Shown: positions 18,005 through 26,439, counted from the stretch's first letter. The stretch: DNA of 47,407 nucleotides from Sphingomonadaceae bacterium (GCA_025359445.1 JANYGB010000043.1:1-47407), one strand, 5' to 3'. The notes: generated by a model not told the origin, from the letters alone. Program-made: numbers and translations.

Positions 18005-19651
18005 ATGTCGATGTACCCACCCGAACCGGAACCGATCATGTCGACCAGCCGCCGGACTGCGCTCAAGTTGGCCGCGCTCGGGGTCGCCGGGTTATCGGTG
18101 CCGCTGATGGCGCAGACCGCCAAAGGTTTCACGCATGGGGTGGCGAGCGGCGAGCCGGGGGCGCACCGCGTGCTCCTGTGGACCCGGTATCACAGCGGCG
18201 GCGAGGCGATGCTTAAATGGGAAGTGGCGAGCGACGATGCGTTTGCGCATATCGTTGCGCACGGCCAGACGCTCGCTTCGCCCAATTCCGACGGTTGCGC
18301 CAAGGCTTATGTCACCGGGCTCGCGCCGGGGCAGTGGTATCATTACCGCTTCATCGCGCCCGATGGGTCGAAGTCGGTCACCGGGCGCACGCGCACTTTG
18401 CCCGCGGGCAAGACCGGCAAGTTCCGCATGGCGGTATTCTCATGCTCGAACCTCGGGTTCGGGTGGTTCAACGCCTATGCCCACGCCGCAGAGAACAACG
18501 ACTTCGACCTCGCGGTGCACCTCGGCGACTATTACTACGAGTACAAGCGCGGCAATTATCCGAGCGAGAAGCAGACGCTTGAAGGCCGCGTCCTGCCGCT
18601 CGATGAAGCGATAACCCTGGCCGGGTACCGTGAACGTCACGCGACTTACCGCGCCGATCCCGACCTGCAGCGGCTCCACCAGTTGTTGCCGATGGTCTTG
18701 ATGTGGGACGATCACGAAAGCGCTAACGATAGCTACCGCGACGGCGCGGAGAACCATGATGCAGGCGAAGGCGATTGGGCGCTGCGCAAGGCCGCATCAA
18801 AGCGTGCTTACCGCGAATGGCTGCCGGTGTCGGATCACGACTGGGGCACTTACGAGATCGGCAATCTCGCCACGCTGTTCAAGCTGGAGAGCCGGCTGAC
18901 CGCGCGGACCAAGCAAGTCGATTTGCTTGGCGTGGTCAAAGGCATTCCTGCGGATCAGGCCGAAGCGGCATTGGCCAAGTTCCGCGACGGCATCTGGCGC
19001 GATCCCGCGCATACTCTGCTCGGGGCGGCGCAGGAGGGCTGGCTGGCGACTGCGCTCAAAACGTCAGTCAAGGCGCGCAAGCCGTGGCAAGTGGTGGCGC
19101 AGCAGATCGTCATGGGTAATGTCGCTATGGGCGATGACGTGATTGCCGGGATGCCGTCCACCACCTCGGACTTCCTCAAGGAACGCATAGCCGCAGATGT
19201 CCAGGCTGGGCGCGCCGGGTTGCCGCTCAACATGGACTCCTGGGATGGATATCCCGCTGCGCGCGACCGTCTGTTCAAAGCTTCGCTAAACGCCAATGCC
19301 AACCTGGTGGTGCTGTCGGGCGACAGTCATAATGCCTGGGCCTTCGACCTCGATCGCAAGGGCGCGCGGGTCGGGGTGGAAATGGCCGGAACTTCGGTAA
19401 CCTCACCTGGCGCGGAAAGTTCGATCCGCTGGATGAAGCCCGACGAACTGGCCAAGGCGACAGTGGCGCGCAACCCGCAGCTTAAGTGGTGTGATACCGC
19501 GCAGCGCGGTTACATGGCGATCGAGCTGACCCCGGCATCGGCGACCAGCGAATTCCGCTTCCTGACCACAGTACGCCAGCGCGAAGCTGTCCTGAGCGGG
19601 ACCAAACGGATGACCGTGCTCGCAGGACAGCGGAAGTTCGAGGTGAGCTAA
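18005..19651 (+). CDS. phoD: Alkaline phosphatase D family protein (PhoD-like), Tat-exported
   Basis: A 548-residue phosphatase/phosphodiesterase releasing phosphate from organic esters outside the cytoplasm. The N-terminus carries a Tat signal (SRRTALKLA, twin Arg at 16-17, then a hydrophobic h-region to ~36). A fibronectin-like N-domain (~42-130: HGVASGEPGAHRVLLWTRY) precedes the metallophosphatase domain. Metal-site blocks are FSCSN, HLGDYYYEY, MWDDHESANDS and LSGDSHNAWAFDL, matching the PhoD Fe/Ca centre. AGGGAG seven bases before ATG 18005 sets the start. A candidate Pho box lies just upstream, consistent with induction under phosphate limitation. It stands alone; repeat copy B begins 11 bases after the stop. 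Confidence 0.92.
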   Translation: MSMYPPEPEPIMSTSRRTALKLAALGVAGLSVPLMAQTAKGFTHGVASGEPGAHRVLLWTRYHSGGEAMLKWEVASDDAFAHIVAHGQTLASPNSDGCAKAYVTGLAPGQWYHYRFIAPDGSKSVTGRTRTLPAGKTGKFRMAVFSCSNLGFGWFNAYAHAAENNDFDLAVHLGDYYYEYKRGNYPSEKQTLEGRVLPLDEAITLAGYRERHATYRADPDLQRLHQLLPMVLMWDDHESANDSYRDGAENHDAGEGDWALRKAASKRAYREWLPVSDHDWGTYEIGNLATLFKLESRLTARTKQVDLLGVVKGIPADQAEAALAKFRDGIWRDPAHTLLGAAQEGWLATALKTSVKARKPWQVVAQQIVMGNVAMGDDVIAGMPSTTSDFLKERIAADVQAGRAGLPLNMDSWDGYPAARDRLFKASLNANANLVVLSGDSHNAWAFDLDRKGARVGVEMAGTSVTSPGAESSIRWMKPDELAKATVARNPQLKWCDTAQRGYMAIELTPASATSEFRFLTTVRQREAVLSGTKRMTVLAGQRKFEVS

Positions 19652-19661
19652 GCAGCAGAAT

Positions 19662-19837
19662 GGTTCGCGCAGAGACGCGGAGCAGCAGTCGAGGCGCAGA
19701 GGTGTTGCGCTTGCGGCGAAGCGGCTTTGAATTTCAGCGGTTGGGACCAAATTGCAGCCACGGATTTGCAGTGCGAGCCAGCGGCTCGAGACAACCTCAC
19801 TGCGCCTCCCTGTCTCCCCTGCGCCTCTGCGCGAACC
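19662..19837. repeat. MITE-like inverted-repeat element, copy B
   Basis: A 176-bp element bounded by GGTTCGCGCAGAG (19662-19674) and CTCTGCGCGAACC (19825-19837), which are exact reverse complements. Inside the left end, GGCGCAGAGGTGTTGCG continues like the right arm of copy A read in reverse, so the two copies are in opposite orientation. A central hairpin CGAGCC-AGC-GGCTCG lies around 19776-19791. No protein is encoded. It sits between phoD and the thrS promoter. Confidence 0.75.
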
Positions 19838-19873
19838 GTTCTCTACTCGCCGCCGCACGCTGCGCTGCGGCAA

Positions 19874-19902
19874 TTGAATTGTTCAGCTTTCCCTGCTACC
19901 AG
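19874..19902 (+). promoter_or_regulatory. Candidate sigma70-type promoter of thrS leader
   Basis: TTGAAT at 19874-19879 (4 of 6 to TTGACA), an exact 17-base spacer, then TACCAG at 19897-19902 (weak -10). The expected transcription start falls at about 19909-19911, which coincides with the ATG of the leader peptide. The leader mRNA would then be leaderless, as reported for the trpL leader in Sinorhizobium, and would need no ribosome binding site; none is visible. Confidence 0.4.
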
Positions 19903-19910
19903 CGACCGCG

Positions 19911-19982
19911 ATGACGCAGCGCCGTGCCTTGACGAACACTACCACCACCCGGGCTACCCCGGGGCTGGCCGTCTTCGCCTGA
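19911..19982 (+). CDS. Threonine-rich leader peptide of thrS
   Basis: A 23-codon frame, ATG to TGA, with seven threonines: positions 2, 8, 10, 11, 12, 13 and 16. Four are consecutive (codons ACT ACC ACC ACC). It ends 145 bases before the threonyl-tRNA synthetase start. This composition is the hallmark of an attenuator leader peptide that senses charged tRNA-Thr, like thrL of enterics. A predicted promoter places transcription start at or next to the ATG. When threonyl-tRNA is scarce, the ribosome would stall in the Thr run and change folding of the downstream RNA. It is too short for routine gene callers. The low chance of TNTTTT just before thrS by accident supports it, although the coding call rests on sequence only. 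Confidence 0.6.
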   Translation: MTQRRALTNTTTTRATPGLAVFA

Positions 19983-20049
19983 GCCGAAGCCGCGCCGCCG
20001 CCCCGGGCCAGTCACTGGTTCGGATGGCTGGCGTCACCTTCCGAACCTG
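19965..20049 (+). promoter_or_regulatory. Candidate attenuator fold in thrS leader
   Basis: GGCCAG at 20006-20011 can pair either with CTGGCC at 19965-19970 (end of the leader peptide frame) or with CTGGC at 20028-20032. A separate strong hairpin, GGTTCGGA (20017-20024) with TCCGAACC (20040-20047), has 20028-20032 in its loop. A ribosome finishing the leader peptide would cover 19965-19970, while one stalled on the Thr codons would leave it free. This is the geometry of attenuation. No U-run follows, so termination may be Rho-dependent or control may act on translation. Confidence 0.35.
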
Positions 20050-20127
20050 ACCCAACGCAGACGCCGCCCCTTCCGGTGCGCCCTGGCTTGTGCCAAAGCG
20101 CGCCGCACCAGCGACGAGAGTATCACC

Positions 20128-22122
20128 ATGTCAGCCCAGTTGAAGATCAGCCTGCCCGATGGTTCCATGCGCGAAATGCCAGTGGGCTCGACCCCGGCAG
20201 ATGTCGCGGCCGCGATCGGTCCGGGTCTTGCCAAGGCAGCATTGGCAGCGCGGGTGGATGGCGAGCTGGTCGATCTGTCGCGGCCGTTTACCGGCGATGC
20301 AAAGCTGGCCCTGGTCACGTCGCGCGACGAGGCCGATGCGCTCGAGCTCGCCCGGCATGATTTTGCCCATATTCTGGCCGAGGCAGTGCAGGCGCTGTTC
20401 CCCGGCACGCAAATCACGTTCGGGCCGAGCACCGACGACGGCTTTTACTACGACTTCGCCCCAAAAGACCGCCAGTTCACCGAAGACGACTTGCCCGCGA
20501 TCGAAGCCGAAATGCGCAAGATCATCGCTGCCGACAAGCCGCTCCGCCGCGAAGTGTGGAGCCGCGAGCAGCTGATCAGCCGGTGGCAGCAGCAGGGCGA
20601 AAGCTTCAAGGCCGAATGGGCCGCCGAACTGCCCGGCGACGAGGATCTGACGGTTTACTGGTCAGGTGAGGATTGGCTCGATATGTGCCGCGGGCCGCAT
20701 TTGCCCAGCACCGGCAAACTCGATCCGGCGGCGTTCAAGCTGACGCGCGTATCGGGCGCGTACTGGCGCGGCGATCAGGCCAACGCGATGCTCAGCCGGA
20801 TTTACGGGACCGGCTGGCTCAACAAGAAACAGCTGGCCGAGCACCTCAACCGGCTGGAAGAAGCGGCCAAGCGCGATCACCGCAAGCTGGGCGCCGAGAT
20901 GGACTTGTTCCACCTTCAGAGCGAGGCGCACGGCTCGGTCTTCTGGCACCCCAAGGGGTATCTGATCTGGCGCGAGCTGGAGGCTTATATGCGGCGCCGG
21001 CTCGATCGGGCCGGCTATGACGAGGTCAAGACCCCGCAAGTAATGGACGCTAAGCAGTGGGAGCAATCGGGCCACTGGGGCAAATACCGCGAAAACATGT
21101 TCGTCATCCCCGATGCAGTGCCGAGCACCGAGGACGACGGCGCGCTGGTCTCCAGCGATGCCGACTGGATGGCGCTCAAGCCGATGAATTGCCCCGCGCA
21201 TATCCTGATCTTCAAGCAGGGGATCAAGAGCTACCGCGACTTGCCCATGCGCATGGCCGAGTTCGGTTGCTGCCACCGCAACGAAGCGCACGGTGCGCTC
21301 CACGGGATCATGCGGGTGCGCCAGTTTACCCAGGACGACGCGCATATCTTTGTGCGGCCCGATCAGCTGGTCGAGGAAGTGAAGTCGTTCTGCGACCTGC
21401 TTGACCTGATCTACAAGGATCTGGGGTTTGCCGACTATACGATCAAGCTCGCCTTGCGCCCCGACCAACGCTTCGGCTCGGACGAAATGTGGGACTGGTC
21501 CGAGGCCAGCCTGCGCGACGCCGTGGTCGCGACCGGCCGCGCCACCGCGCAGTTCGGTTGGGAAGAGCTGCCTGGCGAAGGCGCGTTCTATGCCCCCAAG
21601 CTCGAATTCCACCTGACCGACGCGATCGGGCGGAAGTGGCAATGCGGCACTTTGCAGACCGACACCGTGCTGCCCGAGCGGCTTGATGCGAGTTACATCG
21701 GTGAGGACGGCGAGAAGCACCGCCCGGTCATGCTGCACCGCGCGATCCTTGGCACGTTCGAGCGCTTCATCGGGATCATGATCGAGCACTATGCTGGCAA
21801 GCTGCCGGTGTGGCTCGCCCCGGTCCAGGCGGTAGTGGCGACGATCGTTTCGGATGCGGACGACTATGCCCGCGATGTGGTGCGCCAGCTGGAAGCAGCG
21901 GGCATCCGCGTCGAGGCCGATCTGCGCAACGAGAAGATCAATTACAAGGTCCGCGAACACAGCCTCAAGAAGGTCCCGCATATGCTGGTGCTGGGCAAGC
22001 GCGAGGCCGAAGAAGGCTCCGTCGCGCTGCGCTCGATGGGCGCGGAACATCAGAAGGTGATGCCGCTGGCCGAAGCGATTGCGCTGTTGAAGGCCGAGGC
22101 GACGCCGCCGGATAGGAGATAG
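20128..22122 (+). CDS. thrS: Threonine--tRNA ligase ThrRS
   Basis: A 664-residue class II aminoacyl-tRNA synthetase charging tRNA-Thr. Order of domains: TGS (1-62), editing domain with [12 protein letters not shown] and a YWRGD... region (~65-230), and catalytic core (~240-540). The core has motif 2 ([20 protein letters not shown], 20 residues), zinc ligand Cys in MNCPAHI and motif 3 ([20 protein letters not shown]). An anticodon-binding domain (~545-650) ends the protein. The length is normal. The start at 20128 has only a weak GAGAG site. The 5' region carries a Thr-rich leader peptide and a GGTGCG/CGCACC stem (20074-20112) close to the ribosome site, so expression is probably controlled by threonyl-tRNA levels. 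The TauE gene follows after 24 bases and may be co-transcribed. Confidence 0.97.
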   Translation: MSAQLKISLPDGSMREMPVGSTPADVAAAIGPGLAKAALAARVDGELVDLSRPFTGDAKLALVTSRDEADALELARHDFAHILAEAVQALFPGTQITFGPSTDDGFYYDFAPKDRQFTEDDLPAIEAEMRKIIAADKPLRREVWSREQLISRWQQQGESFKAEWAAELPGDEDLTVYWSGEDWLDMCRGPHLPSTGKLDPAAFKLTRVSGAYWRGDQANAMLSRIYGTGWLNKKQLAEHLNRLEEAAKRDHRKLGAEMDLFHLQSEAHGSVFWHPKGYLIWRELEAYMRRRLDRAGYDEVKTPQVMDAKQWEQSGHWGKYRENMFVIPDAVPSTEDDGALVSSDADWMALKPMNCPAHILIFKQGIKSYRDLPMRMAEFGCCHRNEAHGALHGIMRVRQFTQDDAHIFVRPDQLVEEVKSFCDLLDLIYKDLGFADYTIKLALRPDQRFGSDEMWDWSEASLRDAVVATGRATAQFGWEELPGEGAFYAPKLEFHLTDAIGRKWQCGTLQTDTVLPERLDASYIGEDGEKHRPVMLHRAILGTFERFIGIMIEHYAGKLPVWLAPVQAVVATIVSDADDYARDVVRQLEAAGIRVEADLRNEKINYKVREHSLKKVPHMLVLGKREAEEGSVALRSMGAEHQKVMPLAEAIALLKAEATPPDRR

Positions 22123-22146
22123 CGAACAAGAATGGGGGGAGGGGAA

Positions 22147-22893
22147 ATGTTTGCAGGTCTGACAATGATCCAGCTCGCGTTCGCCCTCGCCGCGACGCTC
22201 ACCGCAGCGTTCGTGCGCGGGCTCGCGGGGTTCGGCATGGCGATCCTGCTGGTGCCGGTGCTCGCGCTGGCTATCCCCCCGCGCGAAGCGGTGGTGGTGG
22301 CGAACTGGCTCGGGCTGCTGATCGGGCTGGTCGGTCTCAAGAAAATCCTTGGCGCGAGCGAAAAGAGCGCGCTGCAGATCGGCGCGGTGGCGGTGATTGC
22401 AACGCCGGTGGGCGTGTGGCTGCTGGCCGTGACCGACCCAGCGCTGGCGCGGCTTGCCATTGCGCTGATCGCCTTTGGATCGTTCGTGCTGGTGCTGCTG
22501 CCCAAGCGCCCGGCGCATCACCGGCCGAGCATGACCGAGACCGGCGCAACTGGCTTGATTTCGGGTGTGCTCACCGGGTTTGCCGGGATGCCCGGCCCAC
22601 CGGTGGTGCCCTATTATCTGCGCCGCGCCATTCCCGCGCAGCTCGCCCGGGCCTCAATGATGACGATTTTCCTGATCACTTCGGCGGCGGGGATCGTTGC
22701 GGCGACCTTGCTTGGGGTGGCGACCACGCGCGAACCGCTGCTCGCTGCGCTGCTGTTCCCGGCGGTGCTGCTGGGCAACTGGCTGGGCAGTCTGGCATTC
22801 GGCAAGATCGGCGATGCCACTTGGCGCAGCTTTACCGGCGGAGTGCTGGCTTTGTCGGCGTTGGCCGCCCTGTGGAAGCTGTTACAGGCCTAG
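22147..22893 (+). CDS. TauE/SafE family sulfite/anion exporter
   Basis: A 248-residue membrane protein with seven to eight predicted spans and the two-repeat TauE/SafE layout. The repeats are visible at TAAFVRGLAGFGMAILLVPVL (split TAAFVRGLAGFG and MAILLVPVL, residues ~15-36) and GLISGVLTGFAGMPGPPVVPY (~140-160). The family exports sulfite, sulfoacetate or related organosulfur anions in sulfonate degraders, though many members have other substrates. The start at 22147 is preferred because GGGGAGGGG lies 5 bases before it; an ATG at 22132 lies within that purine run. It follows thrS by 24 bases. A sulfonate-cleaving cluster begins ~2 kb further on, so sulfite export is a reasonable but unproven role. 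Confidence 0.82.
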   Translation: MFAGLTMIQLAFALAATLTAAFVRGLAGFGMAILLVPVLALAIPPREAVVVANWLGLLIGLVGLKKILGASEKSALQIGAVAVIATPVGVWLLAVTDPALARLAIALIAFGSFVLVLLPKRPAHHRPSMTETGATGLISGVLTGFAGMPGPPVVPYYLRRAIPAQLARASMMTIFLITSAAGIVAATLLGVATTREPLLAALLFPAVLLGNWLGSLAFGKIGDATWRSFTGGVLALSALAALWKLLQA

Positions 22894-23013
22894 CGGAAAG
22901 GCTGGGCCGGCAAGGATCAAGGCCAGCGCGCAGCTCACCACCATCGCCCCGCGCAGCAGATCTGCCGCGTCGGGCAAGGGTCGGACGAACACGGAAGCAA
23001 GTGCCTGAACCAT
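22882..23013 (-). CDS. Possible small membrane protein (43 aa)
   Basis: An open frame of 43 codons starting MVQALASVFVRPLPDAADLL with one hydrophobic stretch near the end (AMVVSCALALILAGPAFPLG, ~24-43). It overlaps the 3' end of the convergent TauE gene by 12 bases. No ribosome binding site is seen before the ATG. It is not recognised, and it may simply be open by chance in this GC-rich DNA. The rest of the 325-base gap to 23218 holds only the GTGTGACC repeat. Confidence 0.3.
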   Translation of the reverse strand: MVQALASVFVRPLPDAADLLRGAMVVSCALALILAGPAFPLGL

Positions 23014-23188
23014 GGCGACTATTTTGGGACACGGCGGTTACCAAACGGTAAAGGCCTGCCACGCCCCGGCATTTTCCTACATGGCGCTCGGCTGATATGG
23101 CGGTTTTCGCTCTTTGAATTGTCCGGTCTGCCTTGTCGCGCCCGCATTAATTGGGCACCGATCGGGCCTGCGCCACGCAGCCGTTCTA

Positions 23189-23209
23189 GTGTGACCTTCG
23201 TGTGATCTT
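23189..23209. repeat. Short dispersed repeat, GTGTGACC-type, copy 2
   Basis: GTGTGACCTTCGTGTGA followed by TCTT, nearly identical to the copy at 9600-9620. As there, it lies directly beyond the stop codon of a minus-strand gene (acyl-CoA synthetase, stop at 23219). It is not a hairpin and has no clear terminator shape. Confidence 0.5.
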
Positions 23210-23218
23210 TACTCCGGC

Positions 23219-24943
23219 TCACGCTTCGAACAGACCGCGCAGTTCCTTCTTGAGGATCTTGCCGTTGGCGTTGCGCGGCAAAGTCTCCGGGTGGAACAGG
23301 ATCCGCACCGGGACCTTGAATGCGGCGATCCGCTCGCGCACGAAACTGCGCAATTCGTCTTCGCTGGCGGTGCTGCCGGGGGTCAGGTGGACCACCGCGC
23401 CGGGTTCTTCCCCCAGTGTGCGATGCGGGATGCCGACCACTGCGGCATCGGTCACCGCAGGATGTTCGTACAGCGCATTCTCGACCTCGGACGAATAGAT
23501 GTTCTCGCCGCCGCGGATCATCATGTCCTTGGCCCGGTCGGCGATGAAGCAGAAGCCTTCCTCGTCGATCCACGCCAGGTCGCCGGTACGGACCCAGCCA
23601 TCGACAAACGTGGCGGCGCTGGCTTCGGGGTTGTTCCAATAGCCCGCCACGATCATTGGCCCGCGCGCCCACAGCTCGCCCACTTCGCCGCTCGGCAGCG
23701 CAGTCACTCCGTCGTCGCTGCGAATTTCAAGGTCGGCGGCGGCGACTGGCGGCCCGCAGCTGGTCGGGCGGTTGAGGTAGTCCTCGGCCGAATGGGTGGT
23801 GACGGTGGCCGAGGTTTCGGTCATCCCCCAGCCGTTGCCGGGCAGCGCGCCGAAGACCTCAAATATCTTGCGCACCAGTTCGGGCGCGGAAGGCGCGCCG
23901 CCGTAACCAATCGACTCGATGCTTGAGAGGTCATAGTTGACCCGCTCGGGATGCTCGATCAGCTGCCACGCGATGGTCGGCACCCCGCCGGTGACGTTGA
24001 CCTTTTCGCGCTCGATGATCCCGAAGGCCTGAACCGGGTCCCATTTGTACATCAGCACAATGGTGTGCCCGCCCGCAATCGCGCCCATCAAGGTCGCCGA
24101 ACAAGCGGTGGCGTGGAATAGCGGGATGACGGTCAGCAGGACCTTGCGCGACGGAGCAGGCAAAGCATCCTCGCGCCGCAACACACTGCGCGCGGCGGCA
24201 AACCCGCTCGACATGATATTGGTGGTGAGGTTGCGGTGCGTGCCCAGCGCGCCCTTGGGATTGCCGGTGGTGCCCGAAGTGTAAAGGATCGTAGCAGGGT
24301 CGTCCGAGGCGATTTCGGTCGCAGGCAGATCGGCATCTGGCAAGTCCGGCCACTTGTCCGAAGTTCCGATCAGGTCCTCAAGCCGGAGCACGCCGGCCGG
24401 AGCCTCGGCCAGCCGCGAGACGATCAACGTGTGCAGCTCGGGCAATTCTCCCAAGTGCGGTTCGATCCGGGCGAGCCGCTCGCCGTCGCAAACCAGAACT
24501 TTGGCTCCCGAATTGTTGAGCCCGTAAACCAGCTCGGGCCCAGTCCACCACGCGTTCAGCGGCACACAGATTGCGCCCAGTACGGTCACGGCGAAAAACA
24601 CCACCGGCCATTCGGGCTGGTTACGAGAGGCGAGGGCCACCCGGTCGCCCTTGGTCACGCCCAATGCCCGCAGCTCGGCCGCCAATGCCGCAACCGCCTT
24701 GTGCCAGGCAGCAAAAGTGACGCGTTCGTGCTCGTAAACCAGGAAGATCGCATCGCCGTGGCTGCGCCCGGCTGCGGCCAGCGCGGCAAGGTTGGCAGGC
24801 GCATTCTTCCACACCCGCGTCGGCACCCCGCGCACTGCTACGGTATCCATTTCGAACGGCGCGCCCGGGGCGCACAGCAGCGCCTCGATCTCGCGCAGCG
24901 ACCGGACCGGCCATTCCGCCGGCACTGCCAATTCAGCTGTCAT
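23219..24943 (-). CDS. AMP-dependent acyl-CoA synthetase / ligase
   Basis: A 574-residue class I adenylate-forming enzyme that activates a carboxylic acid as acyl-AMP and transfers it to CoA. Visible motifs are the phosphate loop YTSGTTGNPKGALGT, GWGMTETSATV (A5), VRTGDLAWIDEEGF (A7/hinge) and the C-terminal catalytic Lys in NANGKILKKELR. The start at 24943 is chosen because GGAG sits nine bases upstream; the frame is open to 25051 but runs into the divergent promoter region. The acid substrate cannot be named; medium- or long-chain fatty acids or aryl acids are all possible. It is divergent from the MFS transporter and lies between TauE and the sulfoquinovose locus without an obvious role in it. 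Confidence 0.88.
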   Translation of the reverse strand: MTAELAVPAEWPVRSLREIEALLCAPGAPFEMDTVAVRGVPTRVWKNAPANLAALAAAGRSHGDAIFLVYEHERVTFAAWHKAVAALAAELRALGVTKGDRVALASRNQPEWPVVFFAVTVLGAICVPLNAWWTGPELVYGLNNSGAKVLVCDGERLARIEPHLGELPELHTLIVSRLAEAPAGVLRLEDLIGTSDKWPDLPDADLPATEIASDDPATILYTSGTTGNPKGALGTHRNLTTNIMSSGFAAARSVLRREDALPAPSRKVLLTVIPLFHATACSATLMGAIAGGHTIVLMYKWDPVQAFGIIEREKVNVTGGVPTIAWQLIEHPERVNYDLSSIESIGYGGAPSAPELVRKIFEVFGALPGNGWGMTETSATVTTHSAEDYLNRPTSCGPPVAAADLEIRSDDGVTALPSGEVGELWARGPMIVAGYWNNPEASAATFVDGWVRTGDLAWIDEEGFCFIADRAKDMMIRGGENIYSSEVENALYEHPAVTDAAVVGIPHRTLGEEPGAVVHLTPGSTASEDELRSFVRERIAAFKVPVRILFHPETLPRNANGKILKKELRGLFEA

Positions 24944-25035
24944 TGTTCCACTCCGCTGGCCCTGTGCGGGCCTTGCTCGCAAGCCTAGCGCATTGATTGC
25001 AGTTCTCAAGCGTCGTTGCGAGCCAGCAGCACCCC

Positions 25036-25052
25036 TGTCCGTCGGTGTCATA
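25036..25052. promoter_or_regulatory. Candidate LacI-type operator upstream of MFS gene
   Basis: TGTCCGTCGGTGTCATA matches 14 of 17 positions of TGTCAAGCGGTGTCATA at 29033-29049 in the receptor/sulfoquinovosidase intergenic region. The shared half-site, read on the other strand, is TGACACCG, typical of LacI-family operators with a central CG. It lies 80 bases before the MFS start, suggesting that the LacI protein at 31106 controls the transporter too. Confidence 0.45.
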
Positions 25053-25131
25053 ACGGTCTTTCCTTATGGCTTGGCGGCACTATGCTGGCGCGGACGGTGC
25101 CCAAGGGGACCCGCGCCACTGGGAGAATGAC

Positions 25132-26394
25132 ATGGACCAGCCCGTTGCCGACCCGGCCATTTCCGGACCAGCCGATCCGGGCAGCACCCGGGCAATGCGG
25201 CTGCTGATCGCGCTGATGTTTTTCGGCACGATCATCAATTACATCGATCGCCAGGTGCTCTCATTGCTCAAGCCGACGATCGAACAGGCTTACGGCTGGG
25301 GCGATGCGGAATTTGCGCACTTTGCATCGGTTTCGCAGCTTTCAGCAGCGTTCGCGCTGATCTTTGTCGGCTGGCTGATCGACCGGTTCGGGGTTAAATG
25401 GGCGTACGGTGCGGCTGTTGCGGTGTGGAGCCTGGCCGGCATGGCGCACGCCTTTGCCGCCAACGTCACCCAATTCGTCGCCGCACGCGCGGTGCTGGTC
25501 GCAGCCGAATCGGTCAACACTCCTGCCGCAGTCAAATCGGCGGCGCAGTTCTTGCCGATGAAGCTACGCTCGATGGCGGTTGGCATCGTCAACACCGCGC
25601 CCAACATCGGCAACATAATCGCCCCGCTAACGGTGGTACCGTTTGCTGTGGCCTATGGCTGGCAAGCCGCGTTTTTGGTCACCGGCGCGCTTGGCTTTAT
25701 CTGGCTGGCATTCTGGATTGCCGGGACCCGCAACCTCCACCCGATCGCCCGCGCGGCAGGTGCCGAGCAGGCCCGCCCGGCGATCCGCGAGGCTCTCGCC
25801 GATCGCAAGACCTGGGCGATTGCCGGAGCCAAGGCGATCACCGACATGTTCTGGTGGTTCTTCACTTTCTGGCTGCCCGACTTGTTCCACAAGGTGTTCA
25901 ACCTCAGCCAGGAGGAACTGATCGGGCCGACCGCGCTGGCGTTTACGCTGGCGGCCATCGGCGCGCTGTGCGGCGGATCGCTGTTCCCCGCGCTGCTGTC
26001 CCGCGGAATGAGCGTCAATGCGGCGCGCAAGACCGCGATGCTGCTGTTCGCGCTGGTGATCCTGCCGATTCCGTTTGCTTTGACTGCTGCCAGCCCATGG
26101 ACTGCGGCGGCGCTGATCGGGCTGGGGCTGTTCGCGCATCAAGGCTTTTCGACCAACATCTTCGGCTTTGCCGCCGATGCGGTGCCTGCAACGCGGGTTG
26201 CCACAGTGATGGCTATCGGGGCGATTGCGGGCAACCTTGCGGGCTTTGGCATTCAGGAAGCCACCGGGCGGCTGTTGACAAACGGCTATGGCTACCAGCC
26301 GCTGTTTCTCGGTGCAGCGGTTGCCTATCTGCTCGCGCTGGCATGGATCCACCTGCTGGTCCCGCGGATCGTCGCCGAGGACGAACTGGTCTGA
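25132..26394 (+). CDS. MFS transporter, ACS/hexuronate type (candidate sulfoquinovoside permease)
   Basis: A 420-residue permease with 12 predicted membrane spans and ACS-family motifs: NYIDRQVLSLLKPTIEQ at the first span, GWLIDRFGVKWAYG in the TM2-3 loop, and AESVNTPAAVKSAAQFLP with TAPNIGNIIAP in TM4-5. The ACS family includes ExuT-like hexuronate and other sugar-acid symporters. Sulfoquinovose resembles a hexuronate in carrying a negative charge at C6, which suits this family. The start at 25132 has GGGAGA just upstream. A candidate operator shared with the sulfoquinovosidase operon lies upstream, and the gene faces the TonB receptor across a terminator. The inferred role is inner-membrane import of sulfoquinovose or sulfoquinovosyl glycerol. 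Confidence 0.85.
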   Translation: MDQPVADPAISGPADPGSTRAMRLLIALMFFGTIINYIDRQVLSLLKPTIEQAYGWGDAEFAHFASVSQLSAAFALIFVGWLIDRFGVKWAYGAAVAVWSLAGMAHAFAANVTQFVAARAVLVAAESVNTPAAVKSAAQFLPMKLRSMAVGIVNTAPNIGNIIAPLTVVPFAVAYGWQAAFLVTGALGFIWLAFWIAGTRNLHPIARAAGAEQARPAIREALADRKTWAIAGAKAITDMFWWFFTFWLPDLFHKVFNLSQEELIGPTALAFTLAAIGALCGGSLFPALLSRGMSVNAARKTAMLLFALVILPIPFALTAASPWTAAALIGLGLFAHQGFSTNIFGFAADAVPATRVATVMAIGAIAGNLAGFGIQEATGRLLTNGYGYQPLFLGAAVAYLLALAWIHLLVPRIVAEDELV

Positions 26395-26410
26395 AATGCT
26401 GACCAGCAAA

Positions 26411-26439
26411 GGCCCCGGCATTGTTGCAATGCCGGGGCC
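26411..26439. terminator. Bidirectional hairpin terminator between MFS and TonB receptor genes
   Basis: A perfect 13-bp stem (GGCCCCGGCATTG paired with CAATGCCGGGGCC) with a TTG loop, between the convergent MFS (+) and receptor (-) genes. It lacks a clear U-run on either side but is the only structure in the 79-base gap. Confidence 0.7.
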
